From: Carnobacterium_A antarcticum
Lineage (GTDB): Bacteria > Bacillota > Bacilli > Lactobacillales > Carnobacteriaceae
Reading direction: 5' to 3' (one strand)
Assembly (NCBI RefSeq): GCF_042658365.1
Contig: NZ_JBHSQC010000006.1
Length of the DNA: 64,000 bases
Made by a program: the position numbers and the translations under genes. Within the stretch, counting starts at the first letter, position 1. Every line of letters begins with the position of its first letter. Under the pieces are notes generated by a model, which saw nothing but the letters and a program-made list of their open reading frames with translations, made no database searches and was not told where the DNA came from. Positions 35,215 through 42,712 of the stretch are shown one piece after another.

Positions 35215-35531
35215 TCAGAAGACGCTTTAGCTGAAACTTTACCGTTGCTGATCACCAATTTATCTTTGGCTTGGGCCAATTGTTTCTCATTTAAATAGGC
35301 TGTTTTTAAATCATCAAAACTTGCAGCCTTTTTATTCGTATCCATTTCGTATAATTCTACTTGGGTTTGAACAACTGTGACCAAAGCTTCTGTACCTTTC
35401 TGATCCACTTTCTTTTTCTGTTCTACGACATTCGGAACAATCAGCAGCATCAACACAGAGATCACGAAAAGCACCAAAATCATTTCAATTAAAGTAAAAC
35501 CATCAGCGTTTAATCTTTTTTTCTTTTTCAT
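35211..35531 (-). CDS. comGC: Major competence pseudopilin ComGC
   Basis: A 106-residue main subunit of the transformation pilus. The prepilin motif is NADG^FTLIEMILVLFVISVL (cleavage after G11, Glu at mature position 5). Mature length near 95 residues fits ComGC. ATG 35531 overlaps the comGB stop as TGATG, with GGAGAGG as ribosome-binding site; a longer in-frame version to 35588 lies wholly within comGB. Confidence 0.93.
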   Translation of the reverse strand: MKKKKRLNADGFTLIEMILVLFVISVLMLLIVPNVVEQKKKVDQKGTEALVTVVQTQVELYEMDTNKKAASFDDLKTAYLNEKQLAQAKDKLVISNGKVSAKASSE

Positions 35532-36598
35532 CAGACAACCTCTCCTATCATAGAGAACATAGGCAGTAATAAAGCCAGGTAAATACACAAAATAAAAAAA
35601 GCAACAAATAAAAAAATAAAGGGTTGGATCCAGCTAAAAACCTTTTGAATGTACTGCATCATTCTTTTTTGACAATCTTCACCATAGATCATTAATTCGC
35701 TTGCTAACTGACTAGTCGCTTCGCCATGTAAAATAATTAAACCCAATTCTGGATTGAAAAATGTCAGTGAACTCATCGATTCTTTAAAATTTCGTCCTGT
35801 TTTCAACTCTAATTCCATTACTTGTGCAACTTCTCGCATCAATGCTGTTGCTTCTTTTGCTTGCATCAGACCAATAATGGCGTTCATTTGATGTCCGCTT
35901 TTTAAAAGCTGACTCCATTCGTAACTAAAAGAATGGGTATGGTACAAACGTATCAAGGTATTCGCCAACGGAATCCGCATGTAAAAAGTCGTTCGCTCAA
36001 TAGCTGACATTTTTTTCAGTTTAGTGTGTATCCACAAAAACAATAAGCTGGTGCATAAACCGGCAATCAGTAAAACAGTTGGAAAATATTCAATAAATCC
36101 GATTGCGAAGCGGTTGATCCACGAGACGCTTTGAGCAGATGTATCATACAATTGCCGAAAACTCGGCAATAAAACCAATCGCATGGCTATTAAAATGCCT
36201 ACCATAAACAGCAATAGAACCAAGGGATATTGTAACAACTTCATTAATTGCTGTTTTTGTTTGTTTTTCGTTTCTAAATACTGTCCGCTTGCCCCTAGAG
36301 CTTCCGAAAATTGTCCATGAATAAGAGATAAATAAATTTGAGAGCTGATGCGCTCAGAAAATCCTTGGTTTCTGAGTGCTTCATCAAACCGTTGACCGTT
36401 TTCTAATTCATGTAAAATAAGTTGAATCCAATGAGCTTCTTTTGGCATAATGGTCGCTAAGAAAGTTAGGGCTTCTCGCAAAGTAAATCCTTCTTGGATC
36501 AAAGAAGCTAATTTCGTTAAAAAAGAAGCTTGCATCAATTCCGTTTGAGTTTTACGGAATGCGGTATTTTTGAAAGTTTTTTTGGGTAATAAAACCAT
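35531..36598 (-). CDS. comGB: Type II secretion-like membrane platform protein ComGB
   Basis: A 355-residue GspF/PilC-type inner membrane protein that anchors pseudopilus assembly. It contains two GspF repeats (first around residues 20-140, second around 220-345) and three transmembrane segments, the last near the C-terminus (FLFVAFFILCIYLALLLP). I use ATG 36598, about 9 nt after AAAGG; the ATG at 36604 is too close to it. The start region overlaps the end of comGA by about 47 nt. Confidence 0.9.
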   Translation of the reverse strand: MVLLPKKTFKNTAFRKTQTELMQASFLTKLASLIQEGFTLREALTFLATIMPKEAHWIQLILHELENGQRFDEALRNQGFSERISSQIYLSLIHGQFSEALGASGQYLETKNKQKQQLMKLLQYPLVLLLFMVGILIAMRLVLLPSFRQLYDTSAQSVSWINRFAIGFIEYFPTVLLIAGLCTSLLFLWIHTKLKKMSAIERTTFYMRIPLANTLIRLYHTHSFSYEWSQLLKSGHQMNAIIGLMQAKEATALMREVAQVMELELKTGRNFKESMSSLTFFNPELGLIILHGEATSQLASELMIYGEDCQKRMMQYIQKVFSWIQPFIFLFVAFFILCIYLALLLPMFSMIGEVV

Positions 36599-37631
36599 AA
36601 ACATACGCCTTTCTTAACAAGCAATTAAACGACCTGTTCATCTGTTCAGGTTGATTTAGAATTGCCGATTCATTCGACAAACACCCTTGCAAGTTTTCTC
36701 CAGATAATACTTCATAAACAGTAGCTCGTTTTTCATGAACGTTCCAATGGCTACAATCCATTTGGCAATCTCCTTTACAAAACGGGCAGTTTTTTGGAAG
36801 CAATTTTTGAAAAACGATTCCTAAAAGAGTTTGTTTCAATTGTTCATGGGTTATCCCTAATTCAATCAGTCTTGAGAGGACCCCTACAGCATTTTTAGCA
36901 TGTATACTTGCAATGATCAAGTGGCCTGTTAAAGCTCCTCGTATAACCATTTTGGCCGTTTCTTCATCTCTGATTTCTCCTACGATCAAGGTATCTGGAT
37001 GATGCCTTAAACTCGACTTTAAAAGCGTCTCATAGAAGACACCTGCTTTTTCATTTACTTCGGTTTGAAGAAATGCCGGTTCTTCTATCTCCACGGGATC
37101 CTCCACAGTGATGACTTGCTGATTATTTTTTGAATGGCATTCGCGAATCAAATGGTACATGGTGGTCGTTTTTCCAGATCCAACTGGGCCAGAAAATAAA
37201 AGCAAGCCGCTTTTAAACTGCACTAACTTTTCCATTTCATTAACTTCTTGGTGGAAAAAAGTTGTTTCTTTTAAAGGATGCACTTCCGTTTGATTCAATA
37301 ACCGTATCACCATGGATTCTTGAGATTTGAAATTAGTGATCGTTGAAAATCGCAAAGCTTGTTTTGTCTTATTAAGCAAAAATTGAATCGATCCGCTTTG
37401 CGGACGTCTCCTTTCCCCGACATCCATATTGCATAAGTATTTAAAGTAGGAAATAAGGCGAACCCCTTCATCTGGTGTCAGATTAAAAAATTGAATTAAA
37501 TAACCGCCAATTCGAAAAAATATTCTATAGTCATTTCCCTCGGGTAAAACATGAACATCACTTGCCCCTTTGTTTTGAGCCTTTAAAATAACGTGTTCAG
37601 CAAGTTGTTCTATCTCCATAACATGTGCCAA
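36552..37631 (-). CDS. comGA: Competence ATPase ComGA
   Basis: A 359-residue secretion/traffic ATPase that powers the transformation pilus. Walker A GPVGSGKT is at 148-155, then the Asp box, and Walker B IVGEIRDEETAKMVIRGALTGH in part, with the His box following. A CxxC...C-H cluster (CPFCKGDCQMDCSH) marks the C-terminal zinc-binding insertion. The start is probably TTG 37631 (AAGGAG about 14 nt upstream); ATG 37619 is the next choice and out-of-frame ATGs lie nearby. First gene of comGA-GG. Confidence 0.93.
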   Translation of the reverse strand: MAHVMEIEQLAEHVILKAQNKGASDVHVLPEGNDYRIFFRIGGYLIQFFNLTPDEGVRLISYFKYLCNMDVGERRRPQSGSIQFLLNKTKQALRFSTITNFKSQESMVIRLLNQTEVHPLKETTFFHQEVNEMEKLVQFKSGLLLFSGPVGSGKTTTMYHLIRECHSKNNQQVITVEDPVEIEEPAFLQTEVNEKAGVFYETLLKSSLRHHPDTLIVGEIRDEETAKMVIRGALTGHLIIASIHAKNAVGVLSRLIELGITHEQLKQTLLGIVFQKLLPKNCPFCKGDCQMDCSHWNVHEKRATVYEVLSGENLQGCLSNESAILNQPEQMNRSFNCLLRKAYVYGFITQKNFQKYRIP

Positions 37632-37794
37632 TCCATTGTCTCATTCTCCTTGTTTTGTTTGAGCACACGGCATTCCCTCCTTATTTCAGAATATATGGTT
37701 TGCGATTTTCTAATAGGTTGTTCCCTCCTTTGATTGTTTTATGTTCCTACTCTAATTGTATGCTTTTCATCTTAATTTCCTTTTTTTATAAAAA

Positions 37795-37823
37795 AATATC
37801 CCTCCAACACTTTGCTGGAGGAA
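37795..37823 (-). terminator. Terminator after yebC
   Basis: A short GC-rich hairpin, CCTCCA/TGGAGG (37801-37821), followed by a T run on the minus strand, about 20 nt after yebC. Confidence 0.8.
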
Positions 37824-37840
37824 CATCTTGTATATTTTGA

Positions 37841-38566
37841 TTATAGTATCGCGTTGTGAAAAACTTCTGAAACGTCGTCATCTTCTTCTAATTTATCAAT
37901 CATTTGTTCTAGTGTAACTCTTTTATCTTCAGATAATTCAACAGTTGTTTGCGGAATCATGGTAACTTCAGCTTGCGCTAATGTGTACCCTTCTTTTTCT
38001 AAGGCATCACGGACTTCTGGTAAATCGGACGGGTCTGTATAAACTTCAAATACTTCGTCAGATGTTTCCATTTCCTCTCCGCCAGCTTCCAGAACGCTCA
38101 TCAGCATCGTGTCTTCATCAACATCTAAACCTTCGCGTGCGATAGCGATGTACCCTTTGCGGTCGAACATGTAACTCACTGAACCTTTTTCCCCTAGTGA
38201 ACCGCCATTTTTATTAAAAGCGACACGGACGTTGGTTCCTGTCCGATTTAAATTATCTGATAAAGCATGCACTAAAACAGCTGTACCTTGAGGACCATAA
38301 CCTTCATAAGTGACTTCGTCGTAATTTTCGTTCTCAGTTGTAGAACTGCCTTTTTTAATGGCTCTATCAATATTGTCGTTTGGCATATTGTTTGATTTGG
38401 CTTTATCCATCACCATACGTAATGAAGGGTTTGTGTCCGGATCAGGACCACCTTTTTTTACAGCCATATAAATTTCCCTAGATATTTTTTGGAAAATTTT
38501 GCCGCGTTTTGCATCTTGTGCATTTTTACGTCCTTGGATATTGTTCCATTTTGAATGTCCTGCCAT
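37841..38566 (-). CDS. yebC: YebC/PmpR family transcriptional/translation factor
   Basis: A 241-residue three-domain protein. It starts MAGHSKWNNIQGRKNAQDA and has the KYxGYGPxG-like EGYGPQGTAVLVHALSDN signature. YebC proteins were long called transcriptional regulators; some now appear to help ribosomes at difficult sequences such as proline stretches. A paralogue (YeeN) is common in firmicutes. Start ATG 38566. Immediately upstream of the comG operon on the same strand, but a terminator lies between. Confidence 0.94.
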   Translation of the reverse strand: MAGHSKWNNIQGRKNAQDAKRGKIFQKISREIYMAVKKGGPDPDTNPSLRMVMDKAKSNNMPNDNIDRAIKKGSSTTENENYDEVTYEGYGPQGTAVLVHALSDNLNRTGTNVRVAFNKNGGSLGEKGSVSYMFDRKGYIAIAREGLDVDEDTMLMSVLEAGGEEMETSDEVFEVYTDPSDLPEVRDALEKEGYTLAQAEVTMIPQTTVELSEDKRVTLEQMIDKLEEDDDVSEVFHNAIL

Positions 38567-38679
38567 CCATATTCCCTCATCTCACATTGTATTTTGGCAA
38601 ATAAGCCCTTCTCATTCTACCAAAAAACAGGTTCTTGAGCAAATCTTTCTAAAAGTGATGGATCTTAGGAGAAATAGTC

Positions 38680-39198
38680 CTAACGGTAATTCTTTTTTGT
38701 TCTTTTTTTGTTTTTGTGGAAAACAAAAAAGAGAAGCGCTAGCCCAATAGCTGTTAATGCGCCGACACTATCTAGGGTCACATCTTGCAACAATGGTGTT
38801 CTGTTAGGCGTAATGCCTTGGTGAAATTCATCCAGTGCTGCATAGCCGGTAGCGAGCAGCCAAGAAATAAAGGCAGCTAAACTGATGCTCGTCATTTTAT
38901 TCTTCAATCCTAGAAACCAAAACAACCCTAATAAAAAATAGGTGCCAAAATGGGCAGCTTTGCGTATAAAAAACTCTATAAACTCGCTATATCCTAGCGC
39001 ATCAATGCTTACCTCTCCGCTAGCATATGTAAAGTGGATCCCGCTCAGCAGATTCTTAAGCGGTTCTTTTGCTAATAGTTGATTCAGCAAAGGGGTGACC
39101 GATTGTTCTTCATACGGTTGGGAAGAACTATAAAACAATACCCCCATAATTACTAAAGCCAATCCTATAAATAGATTATCTTTTGTGGATGAACGCAT
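38680..39198 (-). CDS. VanZ-like membrane protein
   Basis: A 172-residue protein with four predicted transmembrane helices. The VanZ hallmark YAALDEFHQGITPNRTPLLQD (given in part) followed by DVTLDSVGA is present near residues 115-145. VanZ relatives are linked to teicoplanin resistance when overexpressed, but most chromosomal copies have unknown roles in the envelope. The C-terminus is basic (KNKKRTKKNYR). Start ATG 39198. No obvious partner gene. Confidence 0.85.
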   Translation of the reverse strand: MRSSTKDNLFIGLALVIMGVLFYSSSQPYEEQSVTPLLNQLLAKEPLKNLLSGIHFTYASGEVSIDALGYSEFIEFFIRKAAHFGTYFLLGLFWFLGLKNKMTSISLAAFISWLLATGYAALDEFHQGITPNRTPLLQDVTLDSVGALTAIGLALLFFVFHKNKKRTKKNYR

Positions 39199-39254
39199 TT
39201 TTACACTCCTTTCTTTCTTTTAGTTTACCTCAATTTCTTTTCTTTTCACATAAA

Positions 39255-39294
39255 AAAAGAAAGCCAAACCATATATAGTTTGACTTTCTTGCTG
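39255..39294 (-). terminator. Terminator after mgtA
   Basis: An imperfect stem of about 13 bp, AAGAAAG-CAAAC/GTTTG-CTTTCTT, followed by TTTTTTT on the minus strand, about 20 nt after the mgtA stop. Confidence 0.85.
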
Positions 39295-39311
39295 ACAATA
39301 ACATTAAACCA

Positions 39312-41927
39312 TCATAGCCATTGTTTATTTATTTTAATATAAATATCTTTGACTACTTGAGTCAATACAATATAAGCTAAAACAATTAGGATCATCCATT
39401 TCCAGTAAGTTGTCGGTAAAGCTACAAAATCAAAGAATGTCCCGAATTTGCTTCCAGGGATCAATACAGCAGCCACTACAACAGCAAGGGTTGATAACGT
39501 TACGCTTAAGCTGGCTCTGCTTTGAATAAACGGAATCTTTTTCGTTCTGATCACATGGACGACAACAGTTTGAGTAATCAAACCAATCACGAACCAACCT
39601 GAATGGAATAAAGCAGCATCTTGGACCGTGTTAGCTTGGAAAACAAACCACATCAGTACAAATGTTAAAATATCAAAAATCGAACTGATCGGCCCAATGC
39701 TAAAAGTAAACTTCAATAAATCTGACGTTCCCCATTTAGCTGGTTTCATTAAATCTTCCTCATCCATCTTATCCCAAGGAATGGTTAATTGGGCGATATC
39801 ATAAATAAGGTTTTGGACTAAGAGTTGAATCGAAAGCATTGGCAAGAATGGTAAAAAGGCACTGGCTACTAATACACTAAATACATTACCGAAGTTTGAA
39901 CTGATCGTCATTTTAATGTATTTCATCATGTTTCCAAAAACAGTCCGGCCTTCTAACACACCGTCTTCTAAAACCGTTAAACTCTTTTCCAACAGAATGA
40001 TTGAACTAGCTTCTTTAGTAATATCTGCTGCGGTATCAACAGAAATCCCTACATCAGCCGTTCTCAATGCGGGCGCATCGTTGATGCCGTCTCCCATAAA
40101 TCCAACTGTGTGTCCTTTTTGTTGCAATAATTCAATGATTCGAGCTTTTTGAGTTGGATTTAATTTAGCAAAAAGATTGACTTCTTCTGTTGCATCCATC
40201 AATTCGTTGTCATCCATCGTTTCAAGTTCTGTTCCAAGAATCACACGGTTCACTTCGATTCCAACTTCTTTACAGATTTTTTGAGCGACTATTTCGTTAT
40301 CGCCAGTCAAAACTTTTACATTCACACCATGTTCATGGAGCGACTTAATAGCTGTGATAGAAGATTGTTTTGGCGGGTCTAAAAATCCCATGAACCCTAC
40401 TAGCACCATATCTGCTTCATCTTTAATTGAGTAAACAGCTGAATCATGAACGTTCAGTTTATAGGCGACACCTAGTGCACGCATGCCTTCTTTGTTCATT
40501 TTGATGCTGACTTCTTCCATCGTTTTTTGTAATTCTGGTGTCAACGGAACAACTTCACCGTTCAATTCTACATATTGACAAACTTTCAGCATTTCTTCTA
40601 CGGCGCCTTTAGTGATCATAATTTGCTGATCCCCTGTTTTGACAGCTACAGTTAAACGGCGTCTTGAGAAATCGAATGGAATTTCGTCAATTTTTTCGAC
40701 TTTTTCTAATTCAGCTTCTTCACGATTTTCACTGAAATACTCAATGACAGCGTGATCCATCACATTTTTCCAACCGGTTTGATAATTTGAGTTCATATAC
40801 GCTAACTCTAAAACACGATTGCTTTCTTCGCCAATCGGATTTACATGACGTACCAAAACGACTTTGTCTTCCGTTATCGTTCCAGTTTTATCCGTACATA
40901 AGACATCCATAGCACCCAAGTTTTGAATAGCATTTAATTCTTTAACGATTACTTTTTTCTTAGACATCGTAATCGCACCTTTAGCTAAGTTGCTCGTAAT
41001 GATCATCGGCAGCATTTCTGGTGTTAAACCAACAGCTACTGCTATTGAGAAGAAGAAAGCTTCGCCCCAATCGCCTTTTGAGATTCCATTGATTAAAAAT
41101 ACAATAGGAACCATGACAAGCATAAAGTTGATCAATAATTTACTAACATTTTTTACGCCACGGTCAAAGCTCGTTTCTCCTCTAGATTTAGAAGATTGAG
41201 TAGCAATATCTCCAAAGAAAGTATCTTCTCCTGTTTTTAATACGACTACTTTTCCTTGTCCGCTTAAAACATCTGTCCCCATAAAAGCTAAGTTATGAAG
41301 ATCCAAAGCCGTTACGTGCGGATCTTCTTTTTCGCCTTCTATTTGGACAAACTTTTCAATCGGCATCGATTCTCCCGTTAATGACGATTGATTGACGAAT
41401 AAGTCTTTAGTCCAAATCAAACGAGCATCTGCTGGAATCAAGTCTCCTGTCGACAGATTGACAATATCGCCAGGAACGACTTCATCAATGGGGATTTCTT
41501 TCGTTACCCCTTCTCTGGTCACTGCACAAGTGGTTTCGATAAGTTCTTTCAAAGCCAAACTGGCTTTTTGAGAACGATATTCTTGAATAAAATGAAGTCC
41601 TGCACTGAATAAAATCATCAAGCCCATAACGATACTGGCTTCAAAATCTTTAGTAGCAGCTGAGACAACTAATAAAAGTGCTAAAACATAAATAAATGGA
41701 TCTTTAAATGCTTGGAGTAATAGTAGATACCAAGGAACAGGCTTTTGAGCAGCGACTTCATTTAACCCAAATTCTTCTAAGCGCTTTTCCGCTTCTGATT
41801 TGCTTAAGCCTGACTCTCCTGTATCCAACTGTTTTAAAACTGCTTCTTCTGTGAGGTAGCCTAATTCTTTTAATTGGTTGTTTTTAGATTTTTTTTCTGT
41901 ATAAATGTGCTTCTTTTGATTTGCCAT
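39312..41927 (-). CDS. mgtA: Magnesium-translocating P-type ATPase
   Basis: An 871-residue P3B-type pump that imports Mg2+. Visible motifs in order are the cation ATPase N-domain, TGES in SLTGESMPIEK, the phosphorylated Asp in LCTDKTGTITEDK, the nucleotide-binding KGAVEEM region and the hinge MGDGINDAPALR, with about ten transmembrane helices and a NxxxD-type last segment cluster. Start ATG 41927, with AAAAGGAGGA 7 nt upstream; an extension to 41963 is not supported. Expression is very likely controlled by the M-box riboswitch and the short ORF found upstream on the same strand. Confidence 0.94.
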   Translation of the reverse strand: MANQKKHIYTEKKSKNNQLKELGYLTEEAVLKQLDTGESGLSKSEAEKRLEEFGLNEVAAQKPVPWYLLLLQAFKDPFIYVLALLLVVSAATKDFEASIVMGLMILFSAGLHFIQEYRSQKASLALKELIETTCAVTREGVTKEIPIDEVVPGDIVNLSTGDLIPADARLIWTKDLFVNQSSLTGESMPIEKFVQIEGEKEDPHVTALDLHNLAFMGTDVLSGQGKVVVLKTGEDTFFGDIATQSSKSRGETSFDRGVKNVSKLLINFMLVMVPIVFLINGISKGDWGEAFFFSIAVAVGLTPEMLPMIITSNLAKGAITMSKKKVIVKELNAIQNLGAMDVLCTDKTGTITEDKVVLVRHVNPIGEESNRVLELAYMNSNYQTGWKNVMDHAVIEYFSENREEAELEKVEKIDEIPFDFSRRRLTVAVKTGDQQIMITKGAVEEMLKVCQYVELNGEVVPLTPELQKTMEEVSIKMNKEGMRALGVAYKLNVHDSAVYSIKDEADMVLVGFMGFLDPPKQSSITAIKSLHEHGVNVKVLTGDNEIVAQKICKEVGIEVNRVILGTELETMDDNELMDATEEVNLFAKLNPTQKARIIELLQQKGHTVGFMGDGINDAPALRTADVGISVDTAADITKEASSIILLEKSLTVLEDGVLEGRTVFGNMMKYIKMTISSNFGNVFSVLVASAFLPFLPMLSIQLLVQNLIYDIAQLTIPWDKMDEEDLMKPAKWGTSDLLKFTFSIGPISSIFDILTFVLMWFVFQANTVQDAALFHSGWFVIGLITQTVVVHVIRTKKIPFIQSRASLSVTLSTLAVVVAAVLIPGSKFGTFFDFVALPTTYWKWMILIVLAYIVLTQVVKDIYIKINKQWL

Positions 41928-41968
41928 TATTTTTTCCTCCTTTTGCCTTACCGGAAAAAACAAGTTTG

Positions 41969-42073
41969 CTACACTATTATCCTAATTAAGAGGGTCATGG
42001 CAGGCTTACTTATTTTTTCTTCATCTCTCCAACAATCATCACCTGGACTATCACTACTAGAGCCTTTTTCCAT
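41969..42073 (-). CDS. Acidic leader peptide upstream of mgtA (predicted)
   Basis: A 34-codon ORF with GAGG 8 nt before ATG 42073, ending 41 nt before mgtA. It reads MEKGSSSDSPGDD, then CWRDEEK and a hydrophobic end. The Asp/Glu/Pro-rich front part recalls MgtL of E. coli, in which acidic/proline stretches destabilise ribosomes at low Mg2+. No homologue is known to me. A second ATG at 42078 opens an overlapping 22-codon ORF (42010-42078, MVWKKALVVIVQ at its start) from the same ribosome-binding area. Confidence 0.5.
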   Translation of the reverse strand: MEKGSSSDSPGDDCWRDEEKISKPAMTLLIRIIV

Positions 42074-42078
42074 ACCAT
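42010..42078 (-). CDS. Alternative overlapping 22-codon leader ORF
   Basis: It begins at ATG 42078, five nt before the acidic leader ORF and in another frame. Product MVWKKALVVIVQVMIV then GEMKKK: a basic, hydrophobic peptide. AAGG lies 8 nt upstream. Either or both of the two ORFs may be translated. Confidence 0.3.
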   Translation of the reverse strand: MVWKKALVVIVQVMIVGEMKKK

Positions 42079-42173
42079 TCACCTCGCCTTTTTTTGATAG
42101 GTCTGCGCATTACTCTGAAATGACAATTCAAAAACTCGAAATTACGATTGAAACCCCTTTTAGAAAGAAAACA

Positions 42174-42216
42174 ATAAAAAAGCATACACTCCATTCTGCG
42201 ATAGAGTATATGCTTG
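42174..42216 (-). terminator. Terminator between the M-box and mgtA
   Basis: A stem AAGCATAtACTC/GAGTgTATGCTT (42181-42215), then TTTTTTATTG on the minus strand. It lies about 80 nt after the M-box and about 250 nt before mgtA, so it is the probable switch output. Confidence 0.75.
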
Positions 42217-42296
42217 AATATCCATTCTAAATAAACGATAAACGATTCCATATTTAAATACAGCTTTTTTGCACCTCAAAAAAGTTCCTTGTATTC

Positions 42297-42452
42297 CTTC
42301 TCCATCGTCGAGTTTTAGCACTATATGGCGTAGATTATTCATCAGCTACATTAAAAATGACCTTAATTCGATCATTCCTGTTGACCCATTGGTGTCTCTC
42401 GACGTTTTTGGGCAGCAGCGTTTTTCCATATAGGAGCCTCACCTAACAGAAG
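42297..42452 (-). ncRNA. M-box (ykoK leader) Mg2+ riboswitch
   Basis: The minus strand carries nearly every conserved M-box block in order: GTTAGGTGAGGCTCCTATA, CGCTGCTGCCC, CGTCGAGAGACACCAATGGG, TCAACAGGAATGATCG, AAGGTCATTTTTAATGTAGC and GTGCTAAAACTCGACGA. The closing helix P1 is CTTCT/AGAAG. This class binds several Mg2+ ions and shuts off downstream Mg2+ transport genes when Mg2+ is plentiful. Its target here is mgtA, 370 nt downstream. Confidence 0.95.
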
Positions 42453-42477
42453 CTTTATTCATTTCATGTCATTTACT

Positions 42478-42506
42478 ATGCTAGCTCAAAGATTTTTAGA
42501 AGTCAA
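42478..42506 (-). promoter_or_regulatory. Sigma-A promoter of the M-box/mgtA transcript
   Basis: TTGACT (42506-42501), 17-nt spacer, TAGCAT (42483-42478) on the minus strand, about 25 nt before the riboswitch. Confidence 0.8.
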
Positions 42507-42712
42507 GTTGCTCGACTTCTCTTCTTCTATTCTTTTAAAAGTTAAATTTATTTCAAGTTTAATCCCCTTACTGATTGGCCATTTGAATGGGTTTGTCTTA
42601 AAATCAGCGGATTATTTTTCTTTTCCAACTTTTTCACCGATAATGGTTATTTTCAAAATAGAAGCAACTGGACTATAATAAAGAAAGCGGCAATTAGAAA
42701 GGGAGTTTTTAA

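Noticed and set aside
37632..37840. ComK-type or ComX-type control site before comGA
   Set aside because: No AAAA-N5-TTTT pairs and no TACGAATA-like box; only a TACAAT without -35.
42160..42342. Short minus-strand ORFs through the M-box and its terminator
   Set aside because: The conserved RNA explains the sequence; the ORFs have no ribosome-binding site.
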